Of a stretch of 64,000 nucleotides of DNA, positions 56,672 to 64,000 are shown piece after piece (position 1 is the first letter of the stretch; each line of letters opens with the position of its first letter). The DNA comes from Streptomyces sp. NBC_01451 (lineage in GTDB: Bacteria; Actinomycetota; Actinomycetes; Streptomycetales; Streptomycetaceae): positions 4,278,001-4,342,000 of the forward strand of contig NZ_CP109479.1 in NCBI RefSeq assembly GCF_036227485.1. Reading direction: 5' to 3'. The position numbers were made by a program, and so were the translations under genes. Under the pieces are notes generated by a model. That model did not search any database and was not told where the DNA came from. It saw only the letters and a program-made list of their open reading frames with translations.

Positions 56672-56746
56672 GCGGCGGGGCCGGGACCACTGCACCGTGG
56701 CCACGCCCCCTGCTGCCCCTGCCTCCCGCGTCCGGCCTCTGATCGC

Positions 56747-56851
56747 CTACGTCCTACGTCCTACGTCCTACGTCCTACGTCCTACGGGCTACGTCCTACG
56801 GGCTACGGGCTACGGGCTACGAGCTACGAGCTACGGGCTACGGGCTACGGC
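56747..56851. repeat. Fifteen 7-bp tandem repeats
   Basis: Exactly 15 consecutive heptamers: CTACGTC (first five), then a mix of CTACGGG, CTACGTC, CTACGAG and a final CTACGGC. The array ends inside the stop codon region of the HAD-like gene (TAG of its C-terminus is CTA at 56845). It lies between convergent genes. A 7-bp period is not a multiple of 3, so it is not coding in origin. Confidence 0.92.
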
Positions 56852-57390
56852 TGGAGCCAATCCTCGACGACCGCGAAGTCCGCGTCCCGCAGCCCGTGAT
56901 GAGGGTCGACCCGGTGCAACAGGGCCCGGCCCGGGTGGTGTTCGGCCACCCACCGACGGTCGGCGTCGGTCACCTCGTCATCGAGCCAGACGAAGGCCCG
57001 CCCGCCTGCCGACTCGACGAGCGGGCGGGTCTTCCAGTGCACCCCGGGCACGTCTTGCGGGCCCGGCTCCGGCCAGTTCACCACCGGTAGGGCGGGCAGA
57101 CCCAGCCACGGGGCGACACACTCGTTCGCCTCGTCCATCCACGTCGTGGCCCACATCAACTCGCAGGCCAGCGCGGCCAGTCGAGGCCCGAGGGCGGGGT
57201 CGATCCGGGGCAGCAAGGGGTTAGCCCCGGATGCCGGAACGCGCGGTCGCCGGGCGGGCCGGTACGTCGGGTAACCGTCCGGATACTGCTCCGGTGTGCC
57301 GCCGAACGGGATCAGCGGCCCGTCGACGTCCAGGAAGAGGAGAGGGCGCGGGGCGGGAGGAGGGGAAGGGAACGGAGAAGGGTTCGTCAT
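56845..57390 (-). CDS. HAD-like hydrolase-fold protein
   Basis: A 181-residue protein. RPLLFLDVDGPLIPFGG is the HAD motif I (D at two positions), AALACELMWATTWMDEANEC resembles motif II (TTW), and GRAFVWLDDEVTDADRRWV motif IV-like DD. It belongs to the HAD-fold secreted/cytosolic family of small phosphatases common in Streptomyces. The last codons lie in the 7-bp repeat array, so the C-terminus may have been altered by repeat expansion. Confidence 0.8.
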   Translation of the reverse strand: MTNPSPFPSPPPAPRPLLFLDVDGPLIPFGGTPEQYPDGYPTYRPARRPRVPASGANPLLPRIDPALGPRLAALACELMWATTWMDEANECVAPWLGLPALPVVNWPEPGPQDVPGVHWKTRPLVESAGGRAFVWLDDEVTDADRRWVAEHHPGRALLHRVDPHHGLRDADFAVVEDWLQP

Positions 57391-57470
57391 CGCCCCTCTT
57401 GATACCGCGGCCTCGCCCTCACCGCCGCCGCATTCGCATTCGCATGCTCAACCGGATCCGGATCCCGAGC

Positions 57471-59600
57471 TCAGAACGGCAACGCCCGCCCGTGCACGAC
57501 CTCCAGCCGTGACACCGCCCGTGTCAGCACCACGTACAGCCGGTTCAGTCCCCGCCCGGTCACCCCGTCCTCCCGCTCCCCCTCCACGATCGCCGCCGGT
57601 TCCACCACGACCACGTGGTCCCACTCCAGCCCCTTCACCTCCTTCGCCGACATCACCGCGACCCTGCCCCCGTTCACCGCCACTCCCGCCGCGCCCAGCG
57701 TCTCCCGCACCCCGGTCACCTCGCCGTCCGCCGTCACGACCCCCACCGACCCCTCCCCAGCGAGCGCCCGGCGCACCGCGGCCACCACCTCGCCCGGGAT
57801 GTCGGTCGTCTCCACGACCCTCAACTCCCCGTCGCCGCGCAGGGATCGGGCCGGTGGCACCGGTACGTCCAGGCGGGCCAGCAGCCGGTTGGCGAAGGCG
57901 ACCACCGTCCGCGGTACCCGGAACCCGGTGGTCAGCGGGATCACCGTGGCGTCCGGTTTGCCCAGGTGGCCCAGCAAGGGACCCCATGCCCGTGCCGCCC
58001 ACGGCGTGGTGCCCTGGGCCAGGTCGCCCAGGACTGTCAGCGAGCCGTAGGGCACCCGGCGGGCGATCGCCCGGCACTCCATCGGGGAGAGGTCCTGGGC
58101 CTCGTCGATCACGACATGGCCGTAGCCCTCGGGGTGTTCGATCAGGCCGGCGACCTCGTCGAGGAGGACCAGGTCGGCGGCCGACCAGCGCGCCGACTTC
58201 CACGACCTCGGCGGACGCGCCCACCGCACCGCCCGCTGCTCGTCCTCCCCCAGCACTCCCTCGGCCGCCCGCGCCAACACCCCCGCATCTCCCAGGAGTT
58301 CGGCGACCACTTCCTCCGGACGCACCCTCGGCCACACCGCCTCCACGTACGCCCCGACCGCTCGCGCCCGCTCGATCCGACGTACCCAGCCGTTCGACTG
58401 CGGCCCCGCCCGCCGTTCCGCCTCCCGCTGGATACGGCCGACGACCCGGGTCCGTACGCGCTCGCGCCCCACGGCGTACGGCGGTTCCTCGGCCCGTACG
58501 CCCGCCACGATCCGCGCCAGCTCCGCCGCCGGGACCCGCCAGCGGTACGAATCGTCCGGCACCTCAAGGAAGTCGAAGGGGCCAACGGGGTCAAGGGAGT
58601 TGGCGTGTCCGTCCCTCGCCACGCGGGCGTACAGCGCCCGGCGCAGCACCTCCGCCATCCGCGCGTCGTGCTTCACGACGGCGGCCCGCTCGTCGTCCTC
58701 CGCCCGCACCGGACGGCCCGGGCCCGCGATCTCGTCCGTGACCGTCGACTGCCGTACGCCCGTCTCGCCGAGGGCGGGCAGTACCTCCGAGATGTACGAG
58801 AGGAACGTGCGGTTGGGGCCGAGGATCAACAGGCCGCCGCGCTGGACGCGTTGGGGGTGCGTGTAGAGGAGGTAGGCGGCCCGGTGCAGGCCGACTGCCG
58901 TCTTGCCGGTGCCGGGGGCGCCCTGCACGCACACGGACACGCCGAGGCCCGCCCGTACGAGGTCGTCCTGCTCGGGCTGGATCGTCGCGGCGATGTCCCG
59001 CATGGGCCCGACCCGGGGCCGCGCGATCTCCCGGGCGACCAGCCCGCCCACGCCACCCGCACCGCCCGCCAACTCCCCCTCCCCCGGACCGACTTCCGTC
59101 AGGTACTCGTCCGGGCCCCCGTCCAGGTGCTCGTCCTCCAGGCCGGTCAGGTCGGCGGAGTCGCCCCTGCTGCCGGGCGCCCAGCCGAACCGGCGGCGTA
59201 CGGCCACACCCTGTGGATCGCGGGCGCTCGCCTGGTAGAAGGCCCGGGAGACGGGGGCCCGCCAGTCCACGACGAGCGGCGGGCGGGTCGGGTGCTCGCT
59301 GATCCGCAGACGCCCGATGTGATAGCCGGCCCCGCGGTGCTCGCCACCCCGTTCACCGCTGCCGAAGTCCAACCGGCCGAAGAACAGAGGCCCTTCGGGC
59401 AGCTCGCCCAGTTCCTTCGCCTTGCTGCGCAACTGGTACCCGAGCACCTCCGCGTCCGCGCCGGAGGCGGAGACGTCCACGCCGGTGACGACCTGCTCCC
59501 GGGCGCCGTCGATCATCGCGGCGAGGGCGGCGCGGCAGGCGTCGTGGTGGGCGCGTTCGCGACGCAGGGAGTCATGGAGCGGGGAGTCGGGTGGCGTCAT
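57471..59600 (-). CDS. HelD-type superfamily 1 helicase, RNA polymerase recycling factor-like
   Basis: A 709-residue UvrD/Rep-like ATPase. An N-terminal coiled coil (RRERAHHDACRAALAAMIDG) precedes VVDWRAPVSRAFYQASARD, Walker A VQGAPGTGKTAVGLHRAAYL, motif II YGHVVIDEAQDLSPMECRAI, motif III SLTVLGDLAQGTTPWAARAW and motif VI RLYVVLTRAVSRLEVVHG. This layout matches HelD, which removes stalled RNA polymerase; the actinobacterial paralogue HelR gives rifamycin tolerance. ATG 59600 follows TAGGGT by 6 nt. No RAE is seen at its promoter, so a housekeeping HelD is the safer call. Confidence 0.85.
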   Translation of the reverse strand: MTPPDSPLHDSLRRERAHHDACRAALAAMIDGAREQVVTGVDVSASGADAEVLGYQLRSKAKELGELPEGPLFFGRLDFGSGERGGEHRGAGYHIGRLRISEHPTRPPLVVDWRAPVSRAFYQASARDPQGVAVRRRFGWAPGSRGDSADLTGLEDEHLDGGPDEYLTEVGPGEGELAGGAGGVGGLVAREIARPRVGPMRDIAATIQPEQDDLVRAGLGVSVCVQGAPGTGKTAVGLHRAAYLLYTHPQRVQRGGLLILGPNRTFLSYISEVLPALGETGVRQSTVTDEIAGPGRPVRAEDDERAAVVKHDARMAEVLRRALYARVARDGHANSLDPVGPFDFLEVPDDSYRWRVPAAELARIVAGVRAEEPPYAVGRERVRTRVVGRIQREAERRAGPQSNGWVRRIERARAVGAYVEAVWPRVRPEEVVAELLGDAGVLARAAEGVLGEDEQRAVRWARPPRSWKSARWSAADLVLLDEVAGLIEHPEGYGHVVIDEAQDLSPMECRAIARRVPYGSLTVLGDLAQGTTPWAARAWGPLLGHLGKPDATVIPLTTGFRVPRTVVAFANRLLARLDVPVPPARSLRGDGELRVVETTDIPGEVVAAVRRALAGEGSVGVVTADGEVTGVRETLGAAGVAVNGGRVAVMSAKEVKGLEWDHVVVVEPAAIVEGEREDGVTGRGLNRLYVVLTRAVSRLEVVHGRALPF

Positions 59601-59623
59601 CCGGCAACCCTACCCAAATAATG

Positions 59624-59634
59624 TAACCGAGTTA
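59624..59634. promoter_or_regulatory. Candidate TetR-type operator
   Basis: TAACCGAGTTA is a palindrome with 4-bp arms around CGA, in the 40-bp gap between the TetR-type gene and helD on the same strand. It could control helD expression. Confidence 0.4.
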
Positions 59635-59640
59635 AAGATT

Positions 59641-60348
59641 TTACCCGGTCGTGTTCCTTGCACCCGCCCGTCCCACTCCCGCTCCCACTCCAGCCCCCGG
59701 CCCCTCCGACCGGAGCCACGGCACCAGCCCCGCCTCCAGCTGCCCGAACGCCCCCTCCGCAGCCGCGATCGCGTCCCCCCGTACCGCCTCCACGCTCTCC
59801 CCCGCCGCGATCCGCCGCCAGTTCTCCTGAGCCAGGATCCGCTGTACGGCGATGATCTGACCGGCCGCGAGCCGGGCCGTCAGGGTGCCGCCCAGGGCCG
59901 CTGCGAGTGCGGCCTCCGAGCGCTGCTGGTACTCGTACGCCCGCGCGACCAGCGACGGGGTGCCGTAGAGCAGACCGTGGAAGGCGAGCACCCCAGGGGC
60001 GTCGTTGAGGCCGGTGACCGGGTCCTCGCGGCTCAGCCCGTCGAGGAAATGGCGCCGCAGCGCATCGACCGGCGACACCCCGGCCCCCGCACCAGCACCC
60101 GTATCCGCACGGGCCGCCCGCACCACCCGCGCCGCCTCGTCCTCGTGGTCCGCGAAGCGGTGCAGGACGAGGTCCTCCTTGGCCGGGAAGTACCGGAACA
60201 GGGTCGGCTTGGAGATCCCGGCCATGGCGGCGATCTCCGCGACGGAGACCGCGTCGAAGCCCTTCTCCAGGAAGAGCCCGATCGCGATGTCGGACACGTT
60301 CTGGTACGTCTGCCGCTTCTTGCGCTCACGCAGCCCGATCTCAGCCAT
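59641..60348 (-). CDS. TetR-family transcriptional regulator
   Basis: A 235-residue regulator. The N-terminal helix-turn-helix is IGLFLEKGFDAVSVAEIAAM, AGISKPTLFRYFPAKEDLVL (about 22-62), followed by the helical ligand-binding domain. The C-terminus is Gly/Ala/Val-rich (GPGAGVGAGVGRAGARN). It lies immediately upstream of the helD gene on the same strand. ATG 60348 gives MAEIGLRERKKRQ. The effector is unknown. Confidence 0.87.
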   Translation of the reverse strand: MAEIGLRERKKRQTYQNVSDIAIGLFLEKGFDAVSVAEIAAMAGISKPTLFRYFPAKEDLVLHRFADHEDEAARVVRAARADTGAGAGAGVSPVDALRRHFLDGLSREDPVTGLNDAPGVLAFHGLLYGTPSLVARAYEYQQRSEAALAAALGGTLTARLAAGQIIAVQRILAQENWRRIAAGESVEAVRGDAIAAAEGAFGQLEAGLVPWLRSEGPGAGVGAGVGRAGARNTTG

Positions 60349-60391
60349 GGGAGGGAGACTACGCACCACCACACCGACGCCGGAGAAGCGG

Positions 60392-62536
60392 TTACAGGAT
60401 CGGTCCCGGCTCCAGGTTCAACGCGTTCAGCGCGGCGGCCACGGTCGCCTGGACCGACGCCACCGCCCGGGCCGTGTCGGATGCCTCCAGGTCGGTGCGG
60501 CCGGCCAGCCGGTCGAGGTCGACGTACGCGGAGCGGACCATCTCCAGTCGTTGGTACGTGCGCCGGTCGCGCCGCCAGTCGCGGGTGTAGTGCGCCGGCA
60601 GGGTCAGCTCCCAGCGGCGCAGCATGCGGTGCCGCACGACGGGGCGGGGGCGGGCGAGATGGAAGTGGCGGACCAGGTCGTACAGGGGGTCGCCCACCAT
60701 CGCGCGCTCCCAGTCGACGAGAGCCAGCGAGAACCTTTCCTCGTTCAGGCGTACGAGGTTCCAGAGGCGCAGGTCACCGTGGAGGAGCGTGGGGGTGCGC
60801 GGGCTGACCCGGTAGCGGGACAGGATCCGGTGGAGGCGGTCGGGGCCGGGCAGGCCGCACCGCTCGGCGAGGCGGCGCGACTCGTCGGGCAGTGCGTCGG
60901 CCAGCCGGACGAGCCGTTCCGTCATCCGCTCGTAGAAGACTCCGGCGGTGGCCGTCGGGTCGAGGGCGAAGTAGTCGACCGCGGTGAGGGCGCAGAGCTG
61001 GTCGACCAGTTCGTCGGCCTCGTACAGCCGAAGGCCGGACAGCGGGCGCCGGGGCGGTGTGCCGCCGTCGCCCTGACCGACGTACGTGTGGATGAGGAAG
61101 GGGCCCGCCGGGTCGGCGTCGTCGCCCATGGCCAGCACACGCGGCGCCGCCACCGCCACGCGCGTGGTCTCGATGAGCTGGAGTACGACGTGCTCGGCGT
61201 GCTGACCCGTTTCGCGCCGGGGAGAAGGCGTCCTGGCGGGGCGGCGTACGAGGACCGGGTCGCGCCGGCCCCGCACCCGCACCACCGGGTTCACGTCCGA
61301 CATGCCCGTGCGCGCGTTGCGGGCAGCCGCCGAGCGCTCCGCGAGAAGCGCGTCGGCGACCTGGGCGTCGGTGAAATCGGGCAGGTGAGGGTGGTCGCGG
61401 CCCGGCTTCCAGTGGACGGGTTCCGTCTCCCGCCCACTGGCGACCGGTGCGCCGAGCCGGAAGAACGTCCAGCGGACCAGCACCTCCTCGATCTCCCCCT
61501 CGTCCGGGACGTCCCGCAGGGCGAGCGGCGCCGCGGCGACCGTCAGCGCCCGGTGCACGCTCCGCACGGACTTCACCAACTGCCCGGCGTCGGGCGACTG
61601 TTCCAGGGCGTACGCCGCGCGGATCACGTCGGGGTAGACGGACTGGGCCCGCTCGAAGGCGATGTACTGGGGCAGGTCCTCGTACAGCCCGCGCACCGAG
61701 GTCGGGCTCACCCCGCGCATCGCCTCCGCCCAGGCCTCGGTCGCCTCCTCGACCTGCGCCTCGGAGTAGCCCATGCGTACGAGATGGATGGCGAGGTCGT
61801 GCAACGGGTCGCCGTAGGTGGCGAGTTCCCAGTCGACGGGGATCAGCCGCGGCGGCTCGTCGGGGGTGACGATCACGTTGGCCCGGTGCAGGTCACCGTG
61901 CAGGAAGCGGTACGGCCGACCGGTCATCCGCGGTACCCGGCCGACCATTCTGCGCAGGCCGTCGTCGGGGATTCCCAGGGCCCGGAACAGCGGGCCGTAG
62001 GCCTTGTTGTTGGCCAGCCGGACGACCCGGTCCGCACGATGGATCAGGTGCCGCAGGAAGGCCCGGCTGTCGTCGCCCGACGGCCAGCCCGCCGGCAGCG
62101 GGGGCAGCTTTTCGAGGGGCACCGACGTCAGGCTTGCCTGGATGCCGACCATCGCCGCGATCACCTCACGGTCGACGGGGGTCCCTCGGGGGGAGGTGCC
62201 GGACAGCGGCCGGCCGGGCACGAAGTCGAACAGCCCGGACTTCCCGAAGACCTCCGCCAGGCAGCGCGGCACGCCCGGCACGGTGCTCCTGATCGCGTCC
62301 AGGATCCTCGCCTCCTCGTCCGGCCAGGTCTTCACCGCCACGACCGGCAGATCGTGGCGGGGTATCCGGACCATGACCGGCCTGCCCGCCTGGCAGCGGA
62401 GGACCTGCGCCAATTCAGGAGTGAGTGCGAGTACGTAGTTCGAGTTGTGGTGCCCTTCGAGCAACTCCCCCTCTTCGCACGCCAGGTCGACGAACTGGCC
62501 GTACACGGTGGGGTGCGGGGCAAGGGGTGTGCTCAA
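60392..62536 (-). CDS. Fusion of two APH-fold kinase domains
   Basis: A 714-residue protein. Domain 1 (about 20-330) has YRFLHGDLHRANVIV and LIPVDWELATYGDPLHDLAI; domain 2 (about 420-690) has TLLHGDLRLWNLVRL and LALVDWERAMVGDPLYDLVR. Both keep the catalytic HGDL-x-N and metal DW motifs, so both may phosphorylate. Domain 1 contains RAQSVYPDVIRAAYAL, shared with the neighbouring gene. The start is uncertain: TTG 62536 (with AGGA 8 nt upstream) is used; ATG 62587 is possible. Substrates unknown: APH-fold proteins modify aminoglycosides, macrolides, sugars, choline or lipids. Confidence 0.75.
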   Translation of the reverse strand: MSTPLAPHPTVYGQFVDLACEEGELLEGHHNSNYVLALTPELAQVLRCQAGRPVMVRIPRHDLPVVAVKTWPDEEARILDAIRSTVPGVPRCLAEVFGKSGLFDFVPGRPLSGTSPRGTPVDREVIAAMVGIQASLTSVPLEKLPPLPAGWPSGDDSRAFLRHLIHRADRVVRLANNKAYGPLFRALGIPDDGLRRMVGRVPRMTGRPYRFLHGDLHRANVIVTPDEPPRLIPVDWELATYGDPLHDLAIHLVRMGYSEAQVEEATEAWAEAMRGVSPTSVRGLYEDLPQYIAFERAQSVYPDVIRAAYALEQSPDAGQLVKSVRSVHRALTVAAAPLALRDVPDEGEIEEVLVRWTFFRLGAPVASGRETEPVHWKPGRDHPHLPDFTDAQVADALLAERSAAARNARTGMSDVNPVVRVRGRRDPVLVRRPARTPSPRRETGQHAEHVVLQLIETTRVAVAAPRVLAMGDDADPAGPFLIHTYVGQGDGGTPPRRPLSGLRLYEADELVDQLCALTAVDYFALDPTATAGVFYERMTERLVRLADALPDESRRLAERCGLPGPDRLHRILSRYRVSPRTPTLLHGDLRLWNLVRLNEERFSLALVDWERAMVGDPLYDLVRHFHLARPRPVVRHRMLRRWELTLPAHYTRDWRRDRRTYQRLEMVRSAYVDLDRLAGRTDLEASDTARAVASVQATVAAALNALNLEPGPIL

Positions 62537-62624
62537 TGGAGTTCCTGTGCCTCGTGCGCTTGGTGCTGGATACCGACTGTAGAACATTCGTGTGACCAAC
62601 GAGGCGAGAGTCACTCAAATGAGT

Positions 62625-63761
62625 TTAGGGGAAAGCGATTTCCGCATCCCGGTGATCATTTCCCTGTCCACTGCTCCGATCCCGGTCCCGTCGCTCGCGA
62701 TGCCACCGCACCAGGGATGTCATGACATACCGAAGAGTTGGTACACCCATAAGCCCCAGAGGCTCCGCTCCGCCCAGCAGAGCCCCGTGCACCTTCGAGG
62801 CCTCGCGATAAAGCTGCGGCCAGTTGAACCTGGCACCGGAACCGAGAATCTGAGTGGCGCGGATCACGTCGGTGAAAACCGATTGCGCGCGCTTGAAATC
62901 CAGGATTTTCGGGAGATCGCTCTCCCAGTTCTTCGCACTGCCCGGCCTGACGTCCTCCGCGAGCGAACTCCAGCGCTCGGCAAGGGAATCGCGCTGCTTT
63001 TCCGGATAGCGCATGAGGTAGAGATGCGTGGCCAGGTCGTAGAGCGGGTCCCCGAACATCGCCAGCTCCCAGTCGATGGTCCAGAGCCGGCCCGCACGGT
63101 CCAGGACGAAGTTCTCCCGGTGCAGGTCGGCATGGAGCAGACAAAAGGGACGTTCGGTCAGGTCAGAAACGTTCTTTCTGAGCGTCTTGAAAGAGTCCGC
63201 GTCGACACCGAGGGCCTCGAAGAGCGACTGGAAGTCCGCCAGGTTCCGCCGGTAGACGCGCTCCTCGGCGAAGGCGATGAGCCGTTCCAGGAATTCCGAG
63301 CTGTTGGGGTCGGTGGCCCGGTCCGCGATCTCGCACCGGCGTTCCGTGTCGAGGGTGTCCGCCGAGATGGCGAGCATCTGCCCGAAGAGCCTGAGGACCT
63401 GGTCGACCACCTCGCCGGGGACCTTCTGGCCCGATCGGTGGCGCGCGGCCAGCGTCCGCCCCTCGATGAACCGCTGCAACCGCATGTCCCCGGCCGGGAT
63501 GAGCTCGGGAATGCCGTCGACGCGCCCCTGGAGGTCCGCCAGGAGCTGCTCCTCCGAGAAGAAGCAACGCCGGTCGAACCAGAGCAGGTTGCCGCGCGGC
63601 TCGCGGACCTTGCCGCGCACCCGGCTGCCGTCCGGGGCAGGCCCGGGAAGCGAGATCACGTGCGTGACATGGTGGTAGCCCTGGAACGTCTCCTCGGCGG
63701 CACTCGCGGGGGTCACATCGACGGCTCGCTCCGGAGCCGGAGACACTCGTTCGGCTGACAT
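62625..63761 (-). CDS. APH-fold phosphotransferase family protein
   Basis: A 378-residue kinase. The N-terminus (EETFQGYHHVTHVISLPGPA) matches the start of domain 1 of the preceding protein (GELLEGHHNSNYVLALTPEL). Catalytic motifs are CLLHADLHRENFVLDRA and LWTIDWELAMFGDPLYDLAT, and it shares RAQSVFTDVIRATQIL. The second catalytic residue context is HADLH (A in place of G). ATG 63761 begins MSAERVSPAPERAVD. It precedes the fusion gene on the same strand with an 88-bp gap, so they probably form one operon of related kinases. Confidence 0.8.
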   Translation of the reverse strand: MSAERVSPAPERAVDVTPASAAEETFQGYHHVTHVISLPGPAPDGSRVRGKVREPRGNLLWFDRRCFFSEEQLLADLQGRVDGIPELIPAGDMRLQRFIEGRTLAARHRSGQKVPGEVVDQVLRLFGQMLAISADTLDTERRCEIADRATDPNSSEFLERLIAFAEERVYRRNLADFQSLFEALGVDADSFKTLRKNVSDLTERPFCLLHADLHRENFVLDRAGRLWTIDWELAMFGDPLYDLATHLYLMRYPEKQRDSLAERWSSLAEDVRPGSAKNWESDLPKILDFKRAQSVFTDVIRATQILGSGARFNWPQLYREASKVHGALLGGAEPLGLMGVPTLRYVMTSLVRWHRERRDRDRSSGQGNDHRDAEIAFP

Positions 63762-64000
63762 CGCCCGCTCTCTTGCCTGAGGACACGTGAGGATCCCTGA
63801 GGACCCGCCTCGCCCCACCAGAGCCCGCGGGGCCCTTTCACAGCGCCCCTCGTGACCCGCGACGACGGTCCCGCACCAACGGCCCCACGGGGCCCACATC
63901 CATGGTGGAGGAGAGATGCACGGTACTCCTCCGCTCCTCCGTGAATGAGCATGTTGCCAGAAAGCCGATGAGCGCGAGGTGCGCGCCCTACGTACATCCC
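63762..64000. other. Upstream region of the kinase pair, reaches window end
   Basis: No gene is supported in 239 bp. Minus-strand sequence has AGAGAGCGGG before the kinase ATG. The open frame to 63899 extends the kinase by 46 Trp/Gly/Arg-rich residues without family likeness, so it was not used. Confidence 0.4.

Noticed and set aside
56747..56851. CRISPR array
   Set aside because: Repeats are contiguous 7-mers without spacers; no cas genes are present.
57471..59600. Calling the helicase HelR (rifamycin tolerance)
   Set aside because: No RAE lies at its promoter and the distinguishing loop cannot be judged by eye; HelD-type is the safer call.

Overview
The window is chromosomal DNA of a Streptomyces species. 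Very high GC with strong third-position bias, GTG starts, many starts about 6-8 nt downstream of a -10-like hexamer (probable leaderless mRNAs), rare TTA codons, and recognisable Streptomyces loci (nagKA, cdgB, msiK, carD, phoRP-phoU, mshA) all point there. From memory, gene order resembles the S. coelicolor core around SCO4286-SCO4190. No integrase, transposase or CRISPR array was seen.

Layout. 1-4.1 kb: amino-sugar catabolism. A frameshifted sugar-binding lipoprotein gene lies divergent from nagK-nagA-pfkB, with two DasR-type (dre) sites between them. 4.1-7.1 kb: a carbohydrate-binding-like membrane protein and the diguanylate cyclase CdgB, with a BldD-box match upstream. 7.1-18.4 kb: small metabolic genes (flavin reductase, acetyltransferases, ArfB, TerD, an SgcJ-VOC fusion, pentapeptide protein, two FAD oxidoreductases, rhomboid-like protein, aminoglycoside-kinase-like protein) with two decayed genes, ending in tRNA-Thr(TGT). 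18.5-28.1 kb: msiK (the ATPase serving several sugar importers, also with a dre-like site), a nucleotidyltransferase, a DoxX protein, then rlmB, cysS, ispF, ispD and carD. 28.1-36.4 kb: phosphate control (phoP-phoR divergent from phoU, with an 11-nt-repeat PHO box), a tiny Cys-rich protein, an orphan xylose-type binding protein, a DUF4242 protein and gpmA. 36.5-47.0 kb: MFS and AraC genes, mshA (mycothiol), an NlpC/P60 hydrolase, a SpoIIE-type phosphatase, an HbhA-like coiled coil and its XRE neighbour.

47.1-57.4 kb looks accessory. It holds broken genes (a nucleotidyltransferase remnant, a frameshifted hypothetical), an unusual tRNA-like gene with encoded CCA, low-complexity tandem repeats, and a rifampicin monooxygenase gene (rox) with a rifamycin-associated element upstream, followed by AraC, VOC and UvrA2-type genes. 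57.4-64 kb carries a HelD-type helicase, a TetR regulator, and two neighbouring genes for APH-fold kinases, one of which is a fusion of two kinase domains.

How parts work together: DasR sites at both nagK and msiK suggest that GlcNAc-6-P availability coordinates sugar import energy with amino-sugar breakdown. The PHO box links phoU and phoRP. The BldD site links cdgB to developmental c-di-GMP control. The RAE links rox to rifamycin exposure. The observations I would check first are the dispersed repeat that forms the N-terminus of nagA, the Cys-rich mini-protein after phoU, the tRNA-like gene, the 11-bp and 7-bp helical or odd-period repeats, and the double-kinase pair.
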